Positions 1-5,965 of a stretch of DNA of 5,965 nucleotides are shown in pieces. The position numbers and the translations under genes were made by a program. Numbering within the stretch: position 1 is the first letter of the stretch; every line of letters starts with the position of its first letter. Source of the DNA: Burkholderiales bacterium (GTDB taxonomy: Bacteria > Pseudomonadota > Gammaproteobacteria > Burkholderiales > UBA11063); NCBI GenBank assembly GCA_020697025.1, contig JAJFBO010000076.1, positions 1 to 5,965 on the forward strand, in the 5' to 3' direction. Under the pieces are notes generated by a model. It did no database searches and was not told where the DNA came from. It saw nothing but the letters and a program-made list of their open reading frames with translations.

Positions 1-237
1 AAGCGTTATAGCTCAGCAATGATGGGAATATCTTTGCTATCTATAGGGTTTGGGGGTAAATTGGCAGGCCTTTTAGCCTATCAGTCTCATATAGTTGATG
101 TGGAACATACAACAATTCCCGCTATGCAATTAATATATCTTCATTCATTTATAAGTTATTTTATAATTAGCATAACCACTTTTATTGTATCCATCATTTT
201 AGGTATATATATAAAGAAGCTCCTTCTGGTACGTTAA
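1..237 (+). CDS. C-terminal end of a membrane transporter, probably POT/PTR peptide transporter family (5' truncated)
   Basis: Reading frame 1 is open from the first base to a TAA at 235-237, giving the last 78 residues of a longer protein. The fragment opens with a stretch (residues about 5-27, MMGISLLSIGFGGKLAGLLA) resembling the 'MG.w....a.G..laG..A' segment near the C-terminus of proton-dependent oligopeptide transporters. After a short polar loop, a second very hydrophobic segment lies at about residues 48-72, followed by a basic tail (KKLLLVR). This suits the last two transmembrane helices of a 12-14-helix MFS-type carrier in the inner membrane. The ATGs at 19 and 22 are probably internal methionines, since the frame is open upstream and the family resemblance spans them. 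The gene ends 34 nt before xseB with no terminator hairpin between them, so read-through is possible. Family assignment is from memory on a short fragment; another MFS carrier is the alternative. Confidence 0.62.
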   Translation, partial: KRYSSAMMGISLLSIGFGGKLAGLLAYQSHIVDVEHTTIPAMQLIYLHSFISYFIISITTFIVSIILGIYIKKLLLVR

Positions 238-256
238 TTTAGATATGAAATATAAT

Positions 257-262
257 AAGGAA
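257..262 (+). promoter_or_regulatory. Shine-Dalgarno sequence of xseB
   Basis: AAGGAA ends 9 nt before the ATG at 272. It is the clearest ribosome binding site in the window and supports that ATG as the xseB start. A TATAAT at 251-256 directly abuts it. Confidence 0.7.
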
Positions 263-271
263 TAGTTTATA

Positions 272-502
272 ATGGCGACAAAAGGTAAAACCCCTGCAGA
301 TTTTGAACAAGCAATAGCCGAACTGGAACAAATAGTTTTGCAAATTGAAAACAATGAAGTTAAGCTTGAAGCTGCCCTAGAAAAATATCAGCATGGTATG
401 GCATTGGTTAAATTTTGTCAGGAAAAATTAACTGAGGTAGAACAAAAAGTAAAAATTTTGGATACAGATACACATAGTTTAAAAGATTTTACTATTGTCT
501 AA
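272..502 (+). CDS. xseB: Exodeoxyribonuclease VII small subunit
   Basis: Encodes 76 residues, close to the roughly 80 usual for XseB. The protein is the small subunit of cytoplasmic exonuclease VII. Several copies bind each XseA large subunit, and the complex degrades single-stranded DNA to oligonucleotides in repair and recombination. The family pattern is visible in order: FEQAIAELEQIV (about residues 11-22), then a short turn with NNEVKLEAALEKYQ (28-41), then a second helix with MALVKFCQEKLTEVEQKV (43-60). Together these form the two-helix, Glu/Lys-rich hairpin of the family. The ATG has a good AAGGAA site 9 nt upstream. XseA is not in the window, which is normal because xseA is usually unlinked. 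The stop at 500-502 is one base before the ispA ATG, the common xseB-ispA-dxs arrangement of Proteobacteria. Identification is firm. Confidence 0.95.
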   Translation: MATKGKTPADFEQAIAELEQIVLQIENNEVKLEAALEKYQHGMALVKFCQEKLTEVEQKVKILDTDTHSLKDFTIV

Positions 503-503
503 T

Positions 504-1376
504 ATGCTAGAAAAATATGATTATCTTGGTATAATTAATGATCGTTTAAACAATATACTAAGGCTTGAAAATGGTAATGCTGGTTTAATTGAACCCATTC
601 GTTACTCGGTTCTTGGTGGTGGAAAACGAATCAGGCCGTTATTATCTATCGCCAGCGGCCGGATAAATGCTGCTGATTTTGATGCAGTTTTAGATATTGG
701 TTGTGCTTTAGAGCTAATCCATTGTTATTCACTGGTACATGATGATTTACCTGCAATGGATAATGATGATTTACGTCGTGGACTTGCAACCTGTCACAAA
801 AAATATGATGAAGCAACTGCCATTTTGGTAGGAGATGCTTTGCAATCTCTGGCCTTTGAAGTGCTAAGTGCACCTACATTAAACCTTCCGCAAGAAAGCA
901 AATTAAAGATTATTAATCTAGTTAGCAAAGCCAGCGGAATAAGTGGAATGGTTGGCGGACAATTAATTGATTTATATTCAACCGGACAAGAATTGACTTT
1001 GACAATATTACAAAATATGCATGCGCAGAAAACAGGAGCTTTAATTCGTGCTGCGATTTTGTCTGGTTACTTATGTGGTAGTGCTTTTTCATTAGATAAA
1101 TATAATACTTTAAGTCAGATTGCAGATAGTTTGGGATTATTATTTCAAATTATGGATGATATTTTAGATGTAACGCAGAGTTCTCATACATTAGGCAAAA
1201 CAGCAAATAAAGATATTATAAATGATAAGGCAACCTATGTAAGTTTATTGGGTCTTGAAGAGGCCAGGGGGATTGCTGATGAATTATATAGAGAGATTAT
1301 AACTGATTTATCCAGACTAAAAAATAGTGCCATGCTCCAAGAAATAGCAACTATTGTGTATAAAAGAAACCATTAG
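504..1376 (+). CDS. ispA: Farnesyl diphosphate synthase (geranyltranstransferase)
   Basis: Encodes 290 residues, normal for bacterial short-chain E-isoprenyl diphosphate synthases (about 290-300). The enzyme condenses dimethylallyl and isopentenyl diphosphates to geranyl and then farnesyl diphosphate in the cytoplasm, feeding quinone side chains and undecaprenyl phosphate. Visible motifs are GGGKRIRP (38-45, diphosphate binding), the first Asp-rich motif DDLPAMD (80-86), and the second Asp-rich motif DDILD (218-222). Between them lie GGQ (151-153) and the KTGAL lysine (176-180). Tyr75, five residues before the first Asp-rich motif, matches the aromatic residue typical of bacterial FPP synthases and favours a C15 product over longer chains. 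NDKATYVSLLGLE (240-252) is a conserved C-terminal block. The start taken is the ATG at 504, one base after the xseB stop. An in-frame TTG at 495 would overlap xseB by 8 nt and add three residues. Neither start has a convincing Shine-Dalgarno, so translation is probably coupled to xseB. Confidence 0.94.
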   Translation: MLEKYDYLGIINDRLNNILRLENGNAGLIEPIRYSVLGGGKRIRPLLSIASGRINAADFDAVLDIGCALELIHCYSLVHDDLPAMDNDDLRRGLATCHKKYDEATAILVGDALQSLAFEVLSAPTLNLPQESKLKIINLVSKASGISGMVGGQLIDLYSTGQELTLTILQNMHAQKTGALIRAAILSGYLCGSAFSLDKYNTLSQIADSLGLLFQIMDDILDVTQSSHTLGKTANKDIINDKATYVSLLGLEEARGIADELYREIITDLSRLKNSAMLQEIATIVYKRNH

Positions 1377-1401
1377 GTATATGTTAAAAGAAATTTAGTT
1401 A

Positions 1402-3255
1402 ATGAATACATTTTCTTTACTTGAACGAATAAATAACCCATCAGACTTACGAGAATTAAGCCAAGATCAGCTCTACATTTTGTCCAAAGAATTACGTGAA
1501 TTTATTTTAGATACAGTCAGTAATACCGGGGGACATCTGGCATCTAATCTGGGCGCAGTTGAACTAAGTATTGCACTCCATTATGTGTATAACACGCCGC
1601 ATGATTTACTGGTTTGGGACGTGGGCCATCAATCATATCCGCATAAAATTCTAACTGGAAGGCGCGACCAGATGGGCAGCCTTCGTCAACTGGGTGGGAT
1701 CGCGGGTTTTCCCAAACGGGAAGAGAGTGAATATGATACGTTTGGAGTAGGCCATTCCTCAACTTCGATCTCAGCAGCCCTGGGAATGGCTGTTGCTAGT
1801 AAAGCTTTGGGTAAAGATAATAAGGCTATTGCTGTAATAGGTGATGGGTCAATGACTGCAGGGTTGGCTTTTGAAGGATTAAATAATGCAGGTTGGCTAA
1901 AGAGTGATTTATTAGTTGTTTTAAACGATAATGAAATGTCAATTTCAGAAAGTGTTGGTGCAATTAGCCAATATTTATCGACTATTTTAGCTAGCCGGTT
2001 TTACAATACGGTTAAACAAACTGCAAATAAGGCTTTAAGTTTAGTGCCAACTATGCAAAAAATTGCACATAAAGTTGAAGAACATATGAAAGGCATGGTA
2101 ATGCCAAGCACTATGTTTGAAGAACTTGGTTTTAATTATATTGGTCCGATTGATGGACATGATATAGATGAATTAGTGTCACATTTAAAGCGAATAAAGC
2201 AATTATCTGGCCCACAATTTTTACATGTAGTTACCAAAAAAGGCCAGGGTTATAAACTGGCTGAACATAATCCTATTGGCTATCATGGAGTTACAAAATT
2301 TAATCCTTCCATTGGCATGACTGGTAATAAAATTAATTCTGCGTTGACTTATACCCAGGTATTTAGTAAATGGTTGTGTGATATGGCAAAGACTGAAACG
2401 AATTTTTTAGCGATTACTCCTGCAATGCGTGAAGGTTCGGGCATGGTTGAATTTGCAAATCTTTATCCAGAAAAATATTTTGATGTAGGAATTGCCGAAC
2501 AGCATGCATTGACTTTTGCAGCAGGAGTTGCTACACAAGGGGTAAAGGCAATTGTTGCTATCTATTCTACATTTTTACAAAGAGGATATGATCAATTAAT
2601 TCATGATATTGCACTACAAAACCTGCCAGTCATGTTTGCTATTGATCGCTCAGGTGTAGTAGGTGCAGATGGTCCTACCCATATTGGCGCGTTTGATTTA
2701 TCTTTTTTACGTTGTATTCCAAATATGATAATTATGGCGCCTAGTAATGAAAACGAGTGCTATCAAATGCTGTGGACAGCTTATAGGATTAATATGCCAT
2801 GTGCTGTTCGTTATCCCAGGGGCTCTGGATCTGGGGTTAAAATTATAGAAACACCAAAACTATTGACCTTAGGCCAGGGTAAACTGATATGTTCCGGGCA
2901 AAAAGTAGCAATTTTGGCTTTTGGTTCAATGTTAGACGTAGCGCAAATTGTAGCTTTGGAAATAAATGCTAGTTTATGTAATATGCGCTTTGTTAAACCA
3001 TTGGATATTGCATTAATAAGGCAAATGTGTGAGAGTCATGAATATATTGTAACTATAGAAGAAAATGTTATTGCTGGTGGTGCCGGGAGTGCGTGTAGCG
3101 AAGCAATGGCAGAGAGTGGTTTTTATTTACCCACTTTACACCTGGGAATAGGCGATGAATTTCCTGCACATGGTGATCCAAAAGCAATATTAAAAGGTTG
3201 TGGGCTGGATAAGGATGGAGTTATCAAATCAATTAATAAATTTATAAATAGGTAA
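1402..3255 (+). CDS. dxs: 1-deoxy-D-xylulose-5-phosphate synthase
   Basis: Encodes 617 residues, near the usual 620-640. This thiamine-diphosphate enzyme joins pyruvate and glyceraldehyde 3-phosphate to give DXP and CO2, the first step of the MEP isoprenoid pathway; DXP also feeds thiamine and pyridoxal phosphate. Domain I (about 1-315) carries His45 in GGHLASNLG, the ThDP/Mg motif GDGSMTAG (147-154) completed by NDN (175-177), and IDGHD (250-254). Domain II (about 316-480) has the cofactor-activating Glu366 in DVGIAEQHA, then [11 protein letters not shown] (388-398), [13 protein letters not shown] (415-427) and RYPRGSG (470-476). Domain III (about 490-617) is the transketolase C-terminal domain with VKPLD and EEN. 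All expected catalytic residues are present. The ATG lies 25 nt after ispA with only a weak purine-rich stretch (AAAAGAAA, about 1386-1393). G+C rises sharply between about 1621 and 1800. Sequence details look Neisseriales-like. Confidence 0.97.
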   Translation: MNTFSLLERINNPSDLRELSQDQLYILSKELREFILDTVSNTGGHLASNLGAVELSIALHYVYNTPHDLLVWDVGHQSYPHKILTGRRDQMGSLRQLGGIAGFPKREESEYDTFGVGHSSTSISAALGMAVASKALGKDNKAIAVIGDGSMTAGLAFEGLNNAGWLKSDLLVVLNDNEMSISESVGAISQYLSTILASRFYNTVKQTANKALSLVPTMQKIAHKVEEHMKGMVMPSTMFEELGFNYIGPIDGHDIDELVSHLKRIKQLSGPQFLHVVTKKGQGYKLAEHNPIGYHGVTKFNPSIGMTGNKINSALTYTQVFSKWLCDMAKTETNFLAITPAMREGSGMVEFANLYPEKYFDVGIAEQHALTFAAGVATQGVKAIVAIYSTFLQRGYDQLIHDIALQNLPVMFAIDRSGVVGADGPTHIGAFDLSFLRCIPNMIIMAPSNENECYQMLWTAYRINMPCAVRYPRGSGSGVKIIETPKLLTLGQGKLICSGQKVAILAFGSMLDVAQIVALEINASLCNMRFVKPLDIALIRQMCESHEYIVTIEENVIAGGAGSACSEAMAESGFYLPTLHLGIGDEFPAHGDPKAILKGCGLDKDGVIKSINKFINR

Positions 3256-3262
3256 ATATAAT

Positions 3263-3925
3263 ATGCTGGATCAAAACGCACAAAAAAAATTAGCTGGTGA
3301 GTATGCAATAAGATATGTTGAAGATGATATGGTAATTGGTGTTGGAACTGGTTCTACAGTAAATTATTTTATAGAAAAACTAGCCGGGATTAAGCATAGA
3401 ATTCGTGGAGTGGTATCTAGTTCAGTAAAAACAACTAATTTGCTTAAACTAAATGGCATCAATGTACTTGATTTAAATAGCGCCGGACCACTAGAACTTT
3501 ATATTGATGGTGCAGATGAGATAAATCATTCTTTAGAAATGATAAAGGGCGGAGGTGGAGCTTTAACACAGGAAAAAATAGTTGCTGCTTGTTCACGCAA
3601 ATTTATATGTATTGCTGATGAATCAAAATATATAATGAAGCTAGGTACATTTCCACTACCTGTGGAAGTTATTCCTATGGCCAGAAGTTATGTAGCCCGT
3701 CAAATTGTAAAATTAGGAGGTGCCCCTAACTGGCGTGAAGGAGTAACAACTGATAATGGCAACTACATTTTGGATATATATAATTTGGATATATTAGAAC
3801 CAATTGCTTTAGAAGAAAAACTAAATAATATTGTTGGTATAGTAACAAACGGGTTATTTGCCAAACGGGGATCTGATGAATTGATTTTAGCCAAAAGCGA
3901 TGGAAGTATAGATGTCTTACGCTGA
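3263..3925 (+). CDS. rpiA: Ribose-5-phosphate isomerase A
   Basis: Encodes 220 residues, the standard RpiA length. The enzyme interconverts ribulose 5-phosphate and ribose 5-phosphate in the cytoplasm, linking the pentose phosphate pathway to nucleotide and histidine synthesis. Visible signatures are the phosphate-binding GVGTGST loop (26-32), SSSVKTT (52-58), the catalytic DGADEIN block (Asp82, Asp85), [11 protein letters not shown] with Lys95 and general base Glu104 (95-105), and the C-terminal NGLFAKRG (196-203). All residues matching the E. coli active site (Asp81, Asp84, Lys94, Glu103) are present. The ATG is 7 nt after the dxs stop, with only a weak AGG (3250-3252) upstream, so coupling to dxs is likely. 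An A8 run at 3282-3289 falls in codons 7-9. The 3' end overlaps the next gene by 14 nt. Confidence 0.96.
   Translation: MLDQNAQKKLAGEYAIRYVEDDMVIGVGTGSTVNYFIEKLAGIKHRIRGVVSSSVKTTNLLKLNGINVLDLNSAGPLELYIDGADEINHSLEMIKGGGGALTQEKIVAACSRKFICIADESKYIMKLGTFPLPVEVIPMARSYVARQIVKLGGAPNWREGVTTDNGNYILDIYNLDILEPIALEEKLNNIVGIVTNGLFAKRGSDELILAKSDGSIDVLR
3902..3906 (+). promoter_or_regulatory. Probable ribosome binding site of the exopolyphosphatase gene, inside rpiA
   Basis: GGAAG lies 5 nt before the ATG at 3912 and within the last codons of rpiA. It supports 3912 as the start even though that makes the two genes overlap by 14 nt. Confidence 0.5.
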
Positions 3926-5417
3926 TGGATTATTAGCAACAGTAGATTTAGGGTCTAACAGCTTTCGACTTTTAATTGCCCAAATTAGGGAGGATGGTTC
4001 GCTCCATCCAATTGATCAAATAAAAGAAATAGTCAGACTCACTGGCGGCCTTGATGAAAATGAAAAATTAAGTCCGGAAAAGCAGGCTGCTGCTTTAGCA
4101 GTATTAGCCAGGTTTAGTGAACGTTTGGCGGGCTTTGAAAAAAATCAGGTACGGGTTGTTGGCACTAGTGCTCTTCGCGTTGCAAAAAATGCTGAGGACT
4201 TTATTGTTATAGCCAATAAAACTTTGGGCTTTGATATAGAAGTAATTTCAGGTACCGAAGAAGCGCGGCTGATATATATTGGTGCTATGCATTCAATGTC
4301 CTTTACCATGGATAAACGTTTGGTAATTGATATTGGCGGTGGCTCAACCGAATTTGTAACCGGTGTTGGTTATGAACCAGAAATCATGGAAAGCGTGACC
4401 ATGGGTTGTGTATCATTTAGTAATCGTTATTTTGCTGGTGGTGAATTAAATGAATCTAATTTTGCCAATGCAATTTTTGCAGCACGCAGTAGAGTGCAGG
4501 CTATGGGGTATTTATTTGCTAGTCATGATTGGAGTACTGTAGTTGGCACCTCAGGTACTGCTCGTGCCTTATATGATTTATGCATCGAAAATGGATTTTC
4601 AGATCAAATTTCGTTAGATGGATTATATAAGTTAAGAAAGCTCTTAATCAGGCATAAAAATATTAATAATTTACCTATAGTTGGTTTAAAAGATGATCGT
4701 GCTCCGGTAATTGCAGGCGGTCTGGCTATTATGACCGGGCTTATGGAAGAATTAAGCATTCAGACTATGACTATTGCTGATGGTTCATTACGTGAAGGCG
4801 TAATGTATGATTTATTAGGCCGTAAGACTAATTGTGATTTACGTGAAAGTACGATAGGCCGGTTAAAAAAACGTTCTACGCTGGATGTTGTGCAGGGGGA
4901 CCGTGTAGCCAGAGTCGTATTAGAGCTATATCACCAGATAGTAGATAAAACAAAGCAGGATCCTGAGCAGACTAAATTATTGCAATGGGCGGCACAAGTA
5001 TATGAAACTGGCTTAGTTATATCACATAATGATTATCACAAACATGGTGCTTATATTTTGGCGAATGCTGAATTAGCAGGGTTTTCCAGGCCGGAACAGA
5101 CCTTATTAGCTGATTTGGTACGTGCTCATCGTGGGGGCTTGACTAAAGCAATTGATGGACTAAAAAATAAGCGGCGGGTTAAATCAAAGTTATTAATGAT
5201 GATACTTTGTTTTAGACTATCAGTTATTTTTAACCGAAATCGTAAGGACATTCTAAAAGATCATATTATAAAAGTCGATAATCCAACAAAAGAAGGGTTT
5301 AACTTAATAATCGATGGTAAATGGCTTAAGCAAAATCCACTCACCCGCCATTCATTAAATGAAGAAATTGGTGAATGGAAGAAATTAGACTTTAAAATCA
5401 AATTAGTTTCTCCTTAA
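3912..5417 (+). CDS. ppx: Exopolyphosphatase / guanosine pentaphosphatase (Ppx/GppA family)
   Basis: Encodes 501 residues, within the range of proteobacterial Ppx (about 510) and GppA (about 495). The family removes terminal phosphate from polyphosphate chains, or converts pppGpp to ppGpp, using an actin-like ATPase fold. Domain I starts with the phosphate-1 loop [13 protein letters not shown] (11-23), followed by [10 protein letters not shown] (84-93) and [13 protein letters not shown] (113-125), which holds the catalytic glutamate. Domain II has the phosphate-2 loop [12 protein letters not shown] (138-149), GTSGTA (212-217) and [13 protein letters not shown] (290-302). The C-terminal half (about 310-501) is the helical HD-like region with [14 protein letters not shown] (370-383) and the RAHRGG helix (404-409). 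Several betaproteobacterial Ppx proteins start with a similar [13 protein letters not shown]. Sequence alone does not separate Ppx from GppA; Ppx is preferred by resemblance. The gene overlaps rpiA by 14 nt with GGAAG 5 nt upstream, and ends 7 nt before the next gene. Confidence 0.92.
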   Translation: MSYADGLLATVDLGSNSFRLLIAQIREDGSLHPIDQIKEIVRLTGGLDENEKLSPEKQAAALAVLARFSERLAGFEKNQVRVVGTSALRVAKNAEDFIVIANKTLGFDIEVISGTEEARLIYIGAMHSMSFTMDKRLVIDIGGGSTEFVTGVGYEPEIMESVTMGCVSFSNRYFAGGELNESNFANAIFAARSRVQAMGYLFASHDWSTVVGTSGTARALYDLCIENGFSDQISLDGLYKLRKLLIRHKNINNLPIVGLKDDRAPVIAGGLAIMTGLMEELSIQTMTIADGSLREGVMYDLLGRKTNCDLRESTIGRLKKRSTLDVVQGDRVARVVLELYHQIVDKTKQDPEQTKLLQWAAQVYETGLVISHNDYHKHGAYILANAELAGFSRPEQTLLADLVRAHRGGLTKAIDGLKNKRRVKSKLLMMILCFRLSVIFNRNRKDILKDHIIKVDNPTKEGFNLIIDGKWLKQNPLTRHSLNEEIGEWKKLDFKIKLVSP

Positions 5418-5424
5418 ACCATAA

Positions 5425-5965
5425 ATGTCATTAATATATAAAATTTTGCCTTATATTGATCCACATAAAGTTTTTAATACCGTAGCTACACGTTATGCTA
5501 CGGTTTTTTTGGATAGTAAGTTAGAGCATAATCATTATGGACGGTATAGTTTTATTGGTGTAGATCCAGTACTTACCTATACTCCAAAACCAGGTTTTTC
5601 TCTACAGCAGCAGCTACAACAATTTGAAGAGTTAAAAAAGAGCTTAATCTATCATTCCCAGTTATCCAGCTTTCCTGATGAACATACTTATATTAACTTG
5701 GACAACAACACAACAACAGTTAAATTACTTCCTTTTACTGGCGGTTTGATTGGATATATCAGTTATGAATATGCGAAGCAGTTAGAATCTGGTTTAGTTA
5801 ATGCTTGTGTAACACATAAGCATAATAAGGCCTTCGAAGAAGCTGAAATTTCACTACCGGAGTACTGGCTTGGATTATACAACCAGGTTTTTGCTTTTGA
5901 TAAGCAAAAACAAGAATGTTATTTATTGATAACCAGATTACCAGATACAAATACAGATAATTTAT
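5425..5965 (+). CDS. pabB: Chorismate-binding enzyme, N-terminal part, probably aminodeoxychorismate synthase component I (3' truncated)
   Basis: An open frame runs from ATG 5425 to the window edge, 180 codons without a stop. A TAA at 5422-5424 makes this ATG the first possible start, 7 nt after the ppx stop; no Shine-Dalgarno is visible. The fragment matches the N-terminal domain shared by PabB and TrpE: VFLDS (27-31), GRYSFIGVDPVL (39-50), PFTGGLIGYISYEYAK (103-118), and a PEYWLGLYNQVFAFD segment (145-159). The catalytic chorismate-binding domain would lie beyond the edge. PabB makes 4-amino-4-deoxychorismate from chorismate with amide nitrogen from PabA, toward p-aminobenzoate and folate. 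PabB is favoured over TrpE because of FLDS where TrpE usually has LLES, and because the next gene is not visible as trpG. That choice is inference. A terminator-like hairpin lies over codons 19-29. Confidence 0.82.
   Translation, partial: MSLIYKILPYIDPHKVFNTVATRYATVFLDSKLEHNHYGRYSFIGVDPVLTYTPKPGFSLQQQLQQFEELKKSLIYHSQLSSFPDEHTYINLDNNTTTVKLLPFTGGLIGYISYEYAKQLESGLVNACVTHKHNKAFEEAEISLPEYWLGLYNQVFAFDKQKQECYLLITRLPDTNTDNL
5479..5510 (+). terminator. Intrinsic-terminator-like hairpin within the start of the pabB-like gene
   Basis: ACCGTAGC (5479-5486) and GCTACGGT (5497-5504) form a perfect 8-bp stem with five G-C pairs around a 10-nt loop. The stem runs straight into seven Ts (5504-5510, the first being the last stem base). 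This is the classical Rho-independent form for + strand transcription. There is no A-tract upstream, so it is not expected to act on the minus strand. It begins 62 nt after the ppx stop but overlaps codons 19-29 of the next gene. It could end the xseB-ppx transcription unit or act as an attenuator for pabB. Confidence 0.6.

Larger units (their letters stand above)
272..5965 (+). other. Probable transcription unit xseB-ispA-dxs-rpiA-ppx-(pabB)
   Basis: Six consecutive same-strand genes are separated by 1, 25, 7, -14 and 7 nt, with no room for promoters between them. The first three form a conserved proteobacterial cluster. Whether pabB belongs depends on the hairpin at 5479-5510. No convincing promoter was found ahead of xseB, so transcription may start inside or upstream of the transporter gene. 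Confidence 0.6.

Noticed and set aside
251..256. Perfect TATAAT ahead of xseB as a -10 promoter element
   Set aside because: No acceptable -35 element lies at the usual spacing, and transcription starting about 7 nt downstream would leave the AAGGAA ribosome site at 257-262 out of the transcript. It is more likely AT-rich chance sequence.
646..873. Open frame on the minus strand inside ispA
   Set aside because: It lies wholly antisense to a well-supported gene, has no recognisable motif, and its His/Gln/Leu-rich composition is what the opposite strand of ispA would give.
1381..1398. Five-codon ATG...TAG mini-frame between ispA and dxs, considered as a leader peptide
   Set aside because: It has no ribosome site, no run of regulatory codons and no attenuator hairpin after it. 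It is too short to support.
1544..1762. Open frame on the minus strand inside dxs
   Set aside because: It is antisense to the conserved ThDP-domain region, and its openness is explained by the local G+C-rich patch. No motif or ribosome site was seen.
3123..3308. Open frame on the minus strand across the dxs/rpiA junction
   Set aside because: It overlaps two solid genes on the other strand and shows no family features.
3769..3794. Direct repeat TTTGGATATAT, two copies 15 bp apart in rpiA
   Set aside because: The encoded [10 protein letters not shown] aligns without insertion to the normal RpiA segment, so it is coincidental similarity and not a duplication.
3901..3927. Possible frameshift or gene fusion between rpiA and ppx
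   Set aside because: RpiA reaches its normal C-terminus and Ppx has its normal N-terminus. This is a simple overlap of two intact genes.

Overview
The window is an ordinary, tightly packed bacterial housekeeping stretch with every gene on the + strand. Layout: the 3' end of a membrane transporter gene, probably of the POT/PTR peptide transporter type (1-237); xseB (272-502); ispA (504-1376); dxs (1402-3255); rpiA (3263-3925); a ppx/gppA-type exopolyphosphatase gene (3912-5417); and the 5' part of a chorismate-binding enzyme gene, most likely pabB, which runs off the right edge (5425-5965). Gaps from xseB onward are 1, 25, 7, -14 and 7 nt, so these genes are probably one transcription unit. 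I found no tRNA, rRNA, CRISPR array, insertion sequence, prophage gene or toxin-antitoxin gene, and no stretch over 300 bases lacks a gene.

The organism looks like an AT-rich proteobacterium. The DNA is roughly 30-40% G+C in most rows counted by hand. The order xseB-ispA-dxs is widespread in Proteobacteria. From memory, the Dxs sequence (for example [12 protein letters not shown] and SNENEC) and the IspA stretch around NDKATYVSLLGLE look closest to betaproteobacterial and especially Neisseriales homologues. A low-GC Neisseriales-like bacterium is therefore my best guess, but this is inference without a search.

Functionally, Dxs makes 1-deoxy-D-xylulose 5-phosphate from pyruvate and glyceraldehyde 3-phosphate, the entry to the MEP isoprenoid pathway. 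IspA condenses the resulting C5 units to farnesyl diphosphate. RpiA sits in the pentose phosphate pathway, which exchanges carbon with glyceraldehyde 3-phosphate. XseB is the small subunit of exonuclease VII, and its presence reflects conserved gene order rather than pathway logic. Ppx degrades polyphosphate, and PabB starts p-aminobenzoate/folate synthesis from chorismate.

I do not see an undescribed system here. The most notable signal is a textbook-looking intrinsic terminator (8-bp perfect stem followed by T7) at 5479-5510. It lies inside the first 30 codons of the pabB-like gene instead of between genes. Lesser observations are a sharp G+C-rich patch inside dxs, a GC-rich 9-mer present three times, and the 14-nt rpiA/ppx overlap.
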